Notes: generated by a model from the letters alone, not told the origin. A stretch of DNA of 10,147 bases from DATEMK01 sp035275625 (GCA_035275625.1 DATEMK010000448.1:1-10147), one strand, 5' to 3'; shown: positions 1 to 6,268, numbered from the stretch's first letter. Program-made: numbers and translations.

Positions 1-1614
1 ATACTCAGGATCAATATTGGACAAAGTTACCAGTCCTAACACCCGTGCTATTGGCGCCCTGAGATCATGAGAAACCGTATAGGCAAACTGGCGGAGGTCT
101 TTATTTTTCTTTTGCAGATGCTCAACTAATTCAAGCGTTGCAACCTCTGATTTTTTTTGCCGGGTTAAATCGGTCATTAAAACGGAAATTCCGTTTTCCG
201 TGGGAAAAATATTTACAATGTACGTAAAGGTATTTTCACCCATTGTAAAAGTGGAAACAAAGTTTTGAGCTTTACCCGTTTTCAGCACTTCTTTATATTC
301 TTCAAGAAAAAGCGGTTCGGCTGAGGGGAAAACTTCCTGTACTGTTTTGCCTATTACCTCCTCTGCTTTTCTTCCTGTAAATGTTTCGCATGCTTTATTA
401 AAGCTGGTGTGTCGCAAAGAACGGTCCATGGAGAAAAACATATTAGGCATATTTTTCGTCAGCTCATCATAGCGTATTTCACTTTTTAAAATAGCTTCCT
501 GTATGGCAATCTTCTCTTTCATTTCAATATTCTTTTTACTTTCTGAAATATCAGCGGATATTGCGCATACTGCATAAATCCTGTTTTCATTATCATAAAG
601 AGGAAACTTTGAAGTATGGTAGGTGTGAAGAGTTCCATCGGCATGCCTAATTACCTGGTCATACTCTATCAAACGCCTTTCTATTATTACGCGGATGTGG
701 CTTTTCTCTGATAGGGTTGCCTGTTCCTCTGGCATGTGCGCTGTTGATTTTTTCCCAATCAGCTCGCTTGCTTTAATATTATACACCTTTTCCTTTTGCC
801 GGTTTATCAGCAGAAATTTTCCTGCGAGATCCTTTATGTAAATAACTAAGCTTGTATTTTCCATAATTCCATTCAGCAGGCCCTGGCTTTCCACCAATTT
901 TTTTTGGTTAAGCGACTGTTCTGTAATATCCCGGAAAATTAAAGCTCCGCCTATAATTTCTTCATTATCGTCATGAATAGGCACAGCGCTGTCAACAATG
1001 ACACGTTGCGTCTTATCTTTCTTTATTAATATAGTGTGATTGGCAAGCAGTATTTCCCTGTCTTCCTTTATAGCAATATTGATTGGATTCTCAATCGGAA
1101 GACGTGTGTGATCATTTATAGCGTCAAATATGCTGTCTATCGGTTTTCCTTTTGATTCAGAAAGTTCCCACCCGGTAAGCTCCTCTGCAATTTTATTCAT
1201 GGATAACACAACGCCTTTCTGATCTGTAGCAATAACTGCATCTCCCATTCGCTGGAGGATTTTTGAAAACCATTCGCCACTGTTGAGTATATCGGGTCTT
1301 GCATCATTAATATTGCGTTTCGGAGTGAAGGTTATCCGGGGCATTTTAGTTTCATCTTTCTTATTTTCCTTGTAATCTGAATTTTCATTGGCAGAGGGTA
1401 AGAGCTTTTCTTTAAGGTTGACTTTTTGCCAGCTCCGGTTTCCTGCACCGGGTGTAATAAATTTCTTTTTAAACACGCTGAAAAAATTTTTAAACTTTGT
1501 TTCTTTTTTCACTGAAAATAAATAGGCAGCAACCAGCATAGGGGTAACGATTCTGGCAACCGGATGAATAATTACCAGGTAAATAATTCTTTTAAGAAAT
1601 GAAGGTTTTCTCAT
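1..1614 (-). CDS. PAS-domain sensor histidine kinase, 3' end beyond the window
   Basis: I translated this frame from the ATG at 1614 to base 1. It is open for 538 codons and continues past the left edge. The N-terminus has a hydrophobic stretch at about residues 10-34, interrupted by His and Arg, which may be a membrane anchor but is not a clear transmembrane pair. Three PAS/PAC-like segments follow at about residues 115-235 (with GDAVIATDQKG), 240-365 (with SLVIYIKDLAGKF) and 380-490 (with NMFFSMDRS). A short helix leads to the H-box SHDLRAPIARV, whose phospho-acceptor is His516. The HATPase domain must lie outside the window. By family knowledge this is a cytoplasmic or membrane-associated sensor kinase that autophosphorylates on the His; its signal is unknown. 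No Shine-Dalgarno sequence precedes the start, as is usual in Bacteroidota. Repeat copy A lies about 20 bp upstream and is the likely control region. Confidence 0.9.
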   Translation of the reverse strand, partial: MRKPSFLKRIIYLVIIHPVARIVTPMLVAAYLFSVKKETKFKNFFSVFKKKFITPGAGNRSWQKVNLKEKLLPSANENSDYKENKKDETKMPRITFTPKRNINDARPDILNSGEWFSKILQRMGDAVIATDQKGVVLSMNKIAEELTGWELSESKGKPIDSIFDAINDHTRLPIENPINIAIKEDREILLANHTILIKKDKTQRVIVDSAVPIHDDNEEIIGGALIFRDITEQSLNQKKLVESQGLLNGIMENTSLVIYIKDLAGKFLLINRQKEKVYNIKASELIGKKSTAHMPEEQATLSEKSHIRVIIERRLIEYDQVIRHADGTLHTYHTSKFPLYDNENRIYAVCAISADISESKKNIEMKEKIAIQEAILKSEIRYDELTKNMPNMFFSMDRSLRHTSFNKACETFTGRKAEEVIGKTVQEVFPSAEPLFLEEYKEVLKTGKAQNFVSTFTMGENTFTYIVNIFPTENGISVLMTDLTRQKKSEVATLELVEHLQKKNKDLRQFAYTVSHDLRAPIARVLGLVTLSNIDPEY

Positions 1615-1634
1615 TTTTATTTAATTATACTACA

Positions 1635-1695
1635 CAAATCTGAGCATGTTTAAAGTAATAAACGTTACACAATTTTGTTTAAAAGTTACATAATT
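1635..1695 (-). repeat. 61-bp direct repeat, copy A, probable promoter/operator of the PAS kinase
   Basis: This copy matches 1899-1959 at 56 of 61 positions without gaps, at a constant offset of 264 bp. It contains GTTACACAATT at 1664-1674 and GTTACATAATT at 1685-1695, which are exactly 21 bp apart. Read on the minus strand, these boxes lie upstream of CAGATTTG (1635-1642). That octamer matches seven of the eight positions of the Bacteroidota -7 consensus TAnnTTTG if the two n positions count as matches. The kinase ATG follows about 20 bp later. No TTG element is seen at the usual -33 position, so the paired boxes may bind an activator that compensates. The repeat is seen directly; the promoter role is inferred. 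Confidence 0.8.
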
Positions 1696-1784
1696 TTGAT
1701 ATTGGAAAACTTATTATCAGGTGTACCCTTTTACTTACTCAGTGCTTATATAGCTTTGGAATAAAGCCTGGTTTCGATAAGGAT

Positions 1785-1806
1785 AAAAAAAGGGAGGAAC
1801 CCCTTT
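1785..1806 (-). terminator. Possible intrinsic terminator between the two repeat copies
   Basis: Read on the minus strand, AAAGGG and CCCTTT can pair around the loop GTTCCT and are followed by a run of T (seven in total counting the stem end). It lies about 190 bp past the AraC stop codon, downstream of repeat copy B and upstream of copy A. It could end the regulator transcript or a short transcript starting at copy B. The stem has only six base pairs, three of them A-T, so support is modest. Confidence 0.35.
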
Positions 1807-1898
1807 CCCCCTGCTAAACATACCTATGAAAACAAACTCTAACATTAATAAATTTTTTTAAAATCTGAAGCCATGCTTTCTTTCCATAATTTATATTG

Positions 1899-1959
1899 CA
1901 AATCTGAACATGTTTAAACGAATAAACGTTACATAATTCTGTTTAAAAGTTACATAATT
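1899..1959 (-). repeat. 61-bp direct repeat, copy B
   Basis: This is the partner of the repeat at 1635-1695, with five substitutions and no gaps. GTTACATAATT occurs at 1928-1938 and again at 1949-1959, exactly 21 bp apart. The CAGATTTG octamer on the minus strand lies at 1899-1906. The copy begins about 36 bp beyond the stop codon of the AraC-type gene. In the minus direction it faces a roughly 110-base non-coding stretch that ends in a hairpin plus T run. It is either a second promoter of the same regulon or the trace of a local duplication. Confidence 0.8.
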
Positions 1960-1995
1960 CCCAGATTTAAAAAATATATGGATGAGTAAAAACAT

Positions 1996-2556
1996 TCACA
2001 AATTCTCAAGAGCACTGCGTCTTTTGTGCTTCATCTTTTTAAAAAAAGACGGAGTTAAGCCAGTCACCTTTTTAAACTGGTTGGATAAATGCGCAACGCT
2101 GCTGTAATGAAGCTTCCAGGCAATTTCCGAAAGCGTAAGCTCATTATACACAAGCAGTTCTTTTACGCGCTCGATTTTGTGAGCAATGATATAGTGCTCA
2201 ATGGTAGTACCCTTTACTTCTGAAAAAAGATGGGAGAGATAACTATAGTCATGATTTAATTTTTCGCTCAGGTAATCAGAGAAATTTGTTTTAGGCGGCT
2301 CATCTGAGTAATGAATCATTTCAATAATTACATTTTTTATTTTTTCAATGATCACGGCTTTCTTGTCGTCCATCAATTCAAGACCTGATTTTTGCAAAGC
2401 AACTTTCAAAGCATTGTGCTTTTTACCTGAAATATTTCCTTTAATTTTTACTTCGCCTAATTCCACAAAGGTGTAGTGCAGTCCCAGTTGTTCCAATTCT
2501 GCCTTCACTATCATTTTGCAACGAATGCTCACCATATTTTTGATGAAAAGTTTCAT
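1996..2556 (-). CDS. AraC-family transcriptional regulator with small N-terminal HMA-like domain
   Basis: This 186-residue protein has two parts. Residues 1-75 form a small alpha/beta domain starting MKLFIKNM. In Bacteroidota relatives, as I recall them, this region carries a CxxC pair and resembles heavy-metal-associated domains. Here the first position is Ser10 and the second Cys13 (VSIRCKM), so the pair is broken. Residues about 85-180 form an AraC-type double helix-turn-helix, with LSHLFSEVKG in the first and LTLSEIAWKLHYSSVAHLSN in the second, ending in the family-typical FKKVTGLTPSFF. The protein is a probable DNA-binding regulator; its target and ligand are unknown. It lacks the usual sugar-binding cupin domain of AraC proteins. 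The chosen ATG gives the N-terminus typical of the family, and GCAGGA just upstream is a weak ribosome-binding candidate. The repeats at 1899-1959 and 1635-1695 lie downstream and are possible binding sites. Confidence 0.9.
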   Translation of the reverse strand: MKLFIKNMVSIRCKMIVKAELEQLGLHYTFVELGEVKIKGNISGKKHNALKVALQKSGLELMDDKKAVIIEKIKNVIIEMIHYSDEPPKTNFSDYLSEKLNHDYSYLSHLFSEVKGTTIEHYIIAHKIERVKELLVYNELTLSEIAWKLHYSSVAHLSNQFKKVTGLTPSFFKKMKHKRRSALENL

Positions 2557-2848
2557 TCCTGCTTTTTAGTAATACATCTTCAGCAATTTTGAACTGACTT
2601 TAATTCACATTTGTTTATAAAAAGCCTGAGAGCACAACATCAATGACTTTGCGCATATTATGAATGTCAGAATTTAGAAGCCACACCATCAGGTGAATTC
2701 ACTTTTTATTCTTTCACAAAAGTTTTATTCAGTTTTTCTTTCCGTTTTTCAAATTCTTATTTCCACCTGAACAGGTAAGACAAAAAAACAGAGTGAATAT
2801 AATATACACTTTGAATTAAAAAACTGCAGGTTTACGTAGTTTTCAGGT

Positions 2849-2921
2849 ATTCATGAAAAAAACAGCAGGTAAGAGGGGGTCTTATCTGTTTATCGATACA
2901 CTGTTTTTTTAATTCATGAAT
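2849..2921. repeat. Nested inverted repeat / structured element
   Basis: The outer arms are 17 bases at 2849-2865 (ATTCATG, seven A, CAG) and 21 bases at 2901-2921. They pair fully except for a 4-base AATT bulge in the right arm. Inside them a second hairpin pairs CAGGTAAGA (2866-2874) with TCTTATCTG (2880-2888), nine pairs including one G-T, around a GGGGG loop. Such nested complementarity is unlikely by chance and suggests a folded RNA or a small inverted-repeat element. The strand of transcription, if any, is not known. Confidence 0.65.
2856..2888 (-). terminator. Intrinsic terminator-like hairpin on the minus strand
   Basis: Read on the minus strand, CAGATAAGA, loop CCCCC and TCTTACCTG form a nine-pair stem. 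Two bases later (CTG, with the C adjacent to the stem) a run of seven T follows. This is a good Rho-independent terminator form. No convincing protein gene lies upstream on that strand, so it may end a non-coding transcript starting somewhere in 2922-3250. Alternatively it is simply the inner part of the larger inverted repeat. Confidence 0.45.
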
Positions 2922-3151
2922 TTCCGGGTGTAAAATTATAATAAAAAATAACATAACAAAAGTTTTAAGATTTATTTTCTGCGAGGTCTTCGTTTTTGAA
3001 AAGGTAACTAAATAAATATAAGAAGCCTTGTTCATAAGAAAATCTCCTCTGTTCATGATGAAGGGAGCTTTGTCTGTAAGAAGAGAGCAGGGCTTTTAAT
3101 GATGTATAGAGCTTTTTCTTTGAGCGAAGGACGGGAATTGAATGCTGAGGT

Positions 3152-3179
3152 TTGATTTCATAATTATTTTATATTTTCG
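3152..3179 (+). promoter_or_regulatory. Candidate Bacteroidota-type promoter for the 201-residue lipoprotein gene
   Basis: TTG at 3152-3154 and TATTTTCG at 3172-3179 are separated by 17 bp and resemble the Bacteroidota TTG / TAnnTTTG pair, with one mismatch in the second box. The gene starts about 70 bp downstream. The sequence around it is A+T-rich and such matches are easily found by chance, so this is tentative. Confidence 0.3.
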
Positions 3180-3250
3180 TCTTCGGTGTTTCAGAATTCC
3201 GAAAGGGATAAGAGGGAATAAAGATTAACAACATCGAAAAATTATAAATC

Positions 3251-3856
3251 ATGAAAACTCTTTTATTTAACGCAGGTTTAATTGTGATAACAGTATTGAT
3301 GATAAACTGCAATCAAGCACAGGAAAAAGATGAGCCATCCACACAGGTAAAGCCGGAAGTTCCTGAACCAAAAGAAACATTTAGCGGGAACCCGGAATTA
3401 ATTAGTGATACTATTTTTCTCGGGTTCAGGTGCGGAATGACCGCAGAGGAGACAAAAAAACAAGTGAGTACACTAAAAAATAAAGGTGAAAAAATAAATT
3501 TATCCGGTAACGCTGATAAAATGTCAGGCGAATACATTTTGAATAATGGAAAAACGATTGCTAAATCACAAATGACAATTTTATTTGTAAAGGATAAATT
3601 GTCTGAATTGCAGATTGAAATTAAATGCAACCCGGACCACTCTGTAACAGATGCACTCCGTGATTTAGCTGAATACATTGCAACAATGCACGGACCTTAT
3701 CAAACGGATGAAGATACAGAGCACTATGAGTATCATTTTTGGGATGACGGCAACAGGCTTATAAAAATTTCGCAATCAAACGGGCATGTTAAAGCAAAGT
3801 GCCTCTATAACATTGATTTCAAAGATTCACATTTAGATAGTTTTAAGCAGAGCTAA
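3251..3856 (+). CDS. Putative lipoprotein of unknown function
   Basis: This 201-residue protein begins with two charged or polar residues and a hydrophobic segment (residues 4-18), then MINC with Cys20 as the probable lipidated residue. Asn at -1 is not ideal for a lipobox. After the Cys comes NQAQEKDE, an acidic stretch reminiscent of the signals that send Bacteroidota lipoproteins to the cell surface, although it is displaced a few residues from the usual position. A Pro/Glu-rich linker (residues 29-48) leads to a folded domain. That domain contains FLGFRCGMTAEET (56-68), a pattern like the 'GMT.EE' segment seen in many small Bacteroidota exported proteins. I do not recognise the family and assign no function. 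The downstream DUF885-type gene is on the same strand after 123 bp and could be co-expressed. No Shine-Dalgarno sequence is evident before the ATG. Confidence 0.8.
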   Translation: MKTLLFNAGLIVITVLMINCNQAQEKDEPSTQVKPEVPEPKETFSGNPELISDTIFLGFRCGMTAEETKKQVSTLKNKGEKINLSGNADKMSGEYILNNGKTIAKSQMTILFVKDKLSELQIEIKCNPDHSVTDALRDLAEYIATMHGPYQTDEDTEHYEYHFWDDGNRLIKISQSNGHVKAKCLYNIDFKDSHLDSFKQS

Positions 3857-3979
3857 CGCCACTGGCTGAAAAGGGCGCCTGTCTTTCACTGTGCTTTAAA
3901 TAAATATTGCTCAGAAATTTAAGCTGTCGAAGGCATATAAAAATTTTTACATTTATTTTGCAAATCATTCTGTTGAGCC

Positions 3980-5311
3980 ATGAAAAAAATATTTATTGCT
4001 ATTCCATTGTTGTTTGTTTTATCCTGCAAACAAAAAATTAATGAAAAAAGCCCTGCTGACAGATTAAACGGGCTTGCCATACAATACGTAAGACTGGCTT
4101 TAACTATTGGCCTTTATGATACAGATTTTGTGGATGCTTACTATGGCCCGGACTCTTTAAGGCCCGTTGCTCCCAAACAGGCTGTTTTTCCCAAGGACAG
4201 CCTGCTCAAATCCGTTGACAGATTGATAAATCGCTTTAAAGAATTTGCAGCTCATGAAACAAACGATACGCTTCGCACCAGGGCTGAGTGGATGACGCAG
4301 CAACTGACTGCTTTTGGAAGACGAATAAAAATTTTTACCGGTGAATATGCGGGCTTTGATGAAGAGTCGAAAGAACTCTTTGGAGCAGTGGCTCCCTCCC
4401 ATCCTGAAGAATTTTACAAATTGCTTGTACAGCAGCTGGATAGTATTCTGCCCGGCAAAGGAGCGATCCCGGCAAGATTTCAGCAACTTGCCAACCGATT
4501 TATTATTCCTGAAAATAAACTGGACACTGTTTTAAAAACAACAATTGCCGAATGCCGCAGGCGTACAAAAGAACATTACACGCTCCCGGTTAATGAAACA
4601 TTTGAGCTGGAATATGTGACAAATAAACCCTGGAGCGGTTACAACTGGTACAAAGGAAATTACAAGAGTGTTATCCAGATAAACACCGATATTGATATTT
4701 TCATTGACCGCGCAATTGACGTAGGAAGCCATGAAAGTTATCCTGGGCATCATGTATATAACATGCTGCTTGAAAAAAATCTTTACCATGACAAAGGATG
4801 GGTGGAGATTTCTTTATACCCCCTCTATAGCCCGCAGTCACTGATCGCTGAAGGAAGCGCCAATTATGGTATAGAAGTAGTGTTTCCCGGGGAGGAGAAA
4901 ATTTATTTTACCAAAGAAGTTTTGTTACCGCTTGCCGGCCTGGACACTGCCGGCATCGGTCTTTACTTCAGAGCGCTGTCGGTTAAAAGTGCGCTGAACT
5001 TTGCACGTAATGAAGTTGGCAGGGGATTGCTTAATGGCTCGTTCACAGAAGCGGAAGCCACGCGATGGCTTAAAGAATATTGTCTTAATAATGATGAAAC
5101 CGCAGCTAAAGCTCTCAGCTTTATAAAAGCAAGCCGCAGCTATATCATTAATTATAATTATGGAATGGAGCTGGTAAAAAAATATATTGAATCAAAAGGG
5201 GGAACAGCGGATGCCCCCGTTAAACGCTGGGAACTGTTCGGTTGGCTGCTGAGCAATGAAGTTATGCCGGCTGATCTGAAAAGAGCGGAAGTTAAATCTC
5301 CTCCTGGATAA
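3980..5311 (+). CDS. DUF885-type lipoprotein, putative zinc-dependent peptidase
   Basis: This 443-residue protein starts with a lipoprotein signal, MKKIFIAIPLLFVLSC, with Cys16 as the lipidation site, so it should sit on a membrane facing the periplasm or outside. The central motif HESYPGHH (residues 251-258) matches the HE..PGHH signature I know from the DUF885 family. A downstream Glu in AEGSANYG (Glu291) is a likely third metal ligand or catalytic residue. By analogy with gluzincin metallopeptidases this suggests a Zn-dependent hydrolase, but the substrate cannot be read from the sequence. The protein is shorter than many DUF885 proteins, which are often above 500 residues. Its frame is intact and both motifs are present, so it appears functional. 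The last 20 bp overlap the end of the convergent small gene. No strong terminator separates it from the neighbouring lipoprotein gene upstream. Confidence 0.87.
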   Translation: MKKIFIAIPLLFVLSCKQKINEKSPADRLNGLAIQYVRLALTIGLYDTDFVDAYYGPDSLRPVAPKQAVFPKDSLLKSVDRLINRFKEFAAHETNDTLRTRAEWMTQQLTAFGRRIKIFTGEYAGFDEESKELFGAVAPSHPEEFYKLLVQQLDSILPGKGAIPARFQQLANRFIIPENKLDTVLKTTIAECRRRTKEHYTLPVNETFELEYVTNKPWSGYNWYKGNYKSVIQINTDIDIFIDRAIDVGSHESYPGHHVYNMLLEKNLYHDKGWVEISLYPLYSPQSLIAEGSANYGIEVVFPGEEKIYFTKEVLLPLAGLDTAGIGLYFRALSVKSALNFARNEVGRGLLNGSFTEAEATRWLKEYCLNNDETAAKALSFIKASRSYIINYNYGMELVKKYIESKGGTADAPVKRWELFGWLLSNEVMPADLKRAEVKSPPG

Positions 5312-5642
5312 ACAAAAGAACTTTAGCATAGAATTTCCTGGCTTTATCCATTTGATCAAAAGGTTCCTTCAAGAAAGAATTGTGATATATATTTTTTTCA
5401 AACTGCGCAACCACCCGGTAAAAAAAAATTGTATTCCTGTCCGGCAGCGTATAGCCATATTTTTTTAATTCAAGGGTGAGCCTGTCACCATCAATAATTT
5501 CTGAATATTTATCTTCAGTTGTTAAAAACTTAACGTAGGTGTTCTCATAAAAAGTTTTTCCGTTGGCTGCAGTATTTGCACGGAAGAGTTTTTTAAGCTC
5601 AAAAATAAATTTTTTAAAGTCATTGCCTCTTTTTCGATTCAT
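5292..5642 (-). CDS. Hypothetical protein, 116 residues
   Basis: This is a Lys/Phe/Tyr-rich soluble protein with no signal peptide or membrane segment. The N-terminal part (MNRKRGNDFKKFIFELKKLF) is strongly basic and probably helical, and the C-terminal part (about 80-116) also looks helical. I do not recognise the family. Arguments for a real gene are the balanced amino-acid composition, a clean ATG, and its place 76 bp after the REC gene on the same strand. Its stop lies inside the end of the convergent DUF885-type gene, a 20-bp tail-to-tail overlap. A terminator-like hairpin and a possible promoter with a dyad (5674-5697) lie between it and the REC gene, so it may be transcribed on its own. 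Confidence 0.65.
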   Translation of the reverse strand: MNRKRGNDFKKFIFELKKLFRANTAANGKTFYENTYVKFLTTEDKYSEIIDGDRLTLELKKYGYTLPDRNTIFFYRVVAQFEKNIYHNSFLKEPFDQMDKARKFYAKVLLFIQEEI

Positions 5643-5673
5643 TTATTTTTTTTAAAATAATAAAAATATGCCA

Positions 5674-5697
5674 CTAAAATCTTTTAGCTCAAATATG
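5674..5697 (-). promoter_or_regulatory. Candidate promoter and operator dyad before the 116-residue gene
   Basis: On the minus strand CATATTTG (5690-5697) matches seven of the eight positions of the Bacteroidota -7 consensus TAnnTTTG if the two n positions count as matches. It is followed directly by the perfect dyad CTAAAA-TC-TTTTAG (5674-5687), where transcription would be expected to start. The heptamer AAATATG also occurs on both sides (5664-5670 and 5691-5697). No clear TTG element was found upstream. The dyad is certain; the promoter and operator roles are inferred. Confidence 0.3.
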
Positions 5698-5703
5698 TGA
5701 AAT

Positions 5704-5747
5704 AAAAACTCCTTTCTTTCAGTCTTCCCGGAAAACCAGGAGTTTTT
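5704..5747 (-). terminator. Possible terminator overlapping the end of the REC gene
   Basis: AAAAACTCC (5704-5712) and GGAGTTTTT (5739-5747) are perfectly complementary over nine bases. On the minus strand the second arm of the stem ends in TTTTT followed by ATTTC, and the structure spans the stop codon of the single-domain response regulator. The 26-base loop is longer than usual, so the call is uncertain. Confidence 0.4.
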
Positions 5748-6189
5748 CATTGGCATGCAATGCCGGGTTATTTACAAAATCTGTTGTTAAGACTTTTTGA
5801 ATTATATGTTTTAGCTTCGTGAAGCTGTCAGGCTTGGTAATATAAACATGCGCTTTTAACTGACGGCATTTTTCGTAATCCTCATTTGAATTGGAAGTGG
5901 TATAAACAATCACAGGTATATGGCTGAGCTTTTTATTGTTTTTCAGATCACGCAGGCATTCAAAACCGTTTTTGACAGGCATGTTGAGATCAAGGAATAT
6001 TAATTTCGGAAGCTGATCTTTAACCATAAAAAGATAATCCATCAATTCCATTCCATCATTCAAAATGACCAGTTGCAGGTTTAAACCTGACTCCTTAAAA
6101 GCATCATTAAACAGCATACCATCATCTTCATCATCTTCTGCAAGCAAAATATATGGTGTAACCGGAATTCCATGATAAACAGACAACAT
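5719..6189 (-). CDS. Single-domain response regulator (REC only)
   Basis: This 156-residue protein consists of one receiver domain with short tails and no output domain. The acidic pocket is AEDDEDD (Glu18-Asp23), the phospho-acceptor Asp67 in FLDLNMP, the switch Thr97 in VIVYTTSN, and the conserved Lys119 in ITKPDS. The sequence style resembles Rcp1-like receivers that pair with phytochrome-type or SHDLQEP-type kinases. It probably accepts phosphate from one of the two kinases encoded just upstream and passes it on or acts by protein contact. It starts 157 bp beyond the stop of the REC-kinase gene, so it may be in the same operon. However, a hairpin at 6229-6268 could give it separate control. 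Confidence 0.92.
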   Translation of the reverse strand: MLSVYHGIPVTPYILLAEDDEDDGMLFNDAFKESGLNLQLVILNDGMELMDYLFMVKDQLPKLIFLDLNMPVKNGFECLRDLKNNKKLSHIPVIVYTTSNSNEDYEKCRQLKAHVYITKPDSFTKLKHIIQKVLTTDFVNNPALHANEKLLVFRED

Positions 6190-6228
6190 CGGATTATTGA
6201 TTTTTAAGACTCTTTAAAACTTATTAAA

Positions 6229-6268
6229 AAAACATGCCATTCATAACCGAAAGCGAACATCATGTTTT
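6229..6268 (-). terminator. Weak terminator-like inverted repeat after the REC-kinase gene
   Basis: AAAACATG (6229-6236) and CATGTTTT (6261-6268) are perfectly complementary. On the minus strand the second arm runs into seven T. It lies about 80 bp past the REC-kinase stop and 40 bp before the REC gene. The stem is A+T-rich and the loop is 24 bases, so it may only attenuate transcription, or may be fortuitous. Confidence 0.3.

Larger units (their letters stand above)
1615..1995. other. Intergenic block with two 61-bp direct repeats
   Basis: This 381-base stretch lies between the AraC-type gene and the PAS kinase, both on the minus strand. It contains the two repeat copies listed separately, a minus-strand terminator-like hairpin between them, and otherwise A+T-rich sequence. 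Minus-strand reading frames of 9 codons (ATG at 1889, starting MERKHG) and 36 codons (1735-1845) are present. They have no recognisable similarity and probably arise by chance, though the 9-codon frame starts shortly after copy B. No convincing protein-coding gene was found. Confidence 0.7.
2557..3250. other. 694-base intergenic region with structured DNA and no convincing gene
   Basis: The stretch separates the divergently transcribed AraC-type gene (minus) and lipoprotein gene (plus), so it should hold both promoters. A 74-codon minus-strand frame (2832-3056) has no recognisable domain, and its last part runs through a strong inverted-repeat structure, so I do not call it. Other signals include TCAGGTG (2690-2696) with its complement CACCTGA (2763-2769), and a dyad AGTG-A-ATAT-A-ATAT-A-CACT at 2792-2810. 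CAGGTAAGA and AAAAAAACAG each occur twice between 2772 and 2874. The nested hairpin at 2849-2921 is listed separately. Confidence 0.6.

Noticed and set aside
1735..1845. A 36-codon minus-strand frame (starting MLEFVFIG) between the repeat copies
   Set aside because: It is short, has no similarity I recognise, and its middle overlaps the terminator-like hairpin; probably a chance frame.
1635..1959. Repeat pair read as the ends of an insertion element
   Set aside because: The copies are direct rather than inverted, and the 203 bp between them encodes no transposase. A regulatory or local-duplication origin fits better.
1635..1959. Repeat pair read as a CRISPR remnant
   Set aside because: There are only two copies, the spacing is far too long for a spacer, the repeats are imperfect, and no cas gene is present.
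2832..3056. A 74-codon minus-strand reading frame
   Set aside because: Its product has no recognisable domain, and its last third runs through a strong inverted-repeat structure with a terminator-like hairpin. The region is better explained as non-coding.
3181..3206. TTCGG/CCGAA inverted repeat upstream of the 201-residue lipoprotein gene
   Set aside because: Only five pairs around a 12-base loop; expected by chance in a region of this size.
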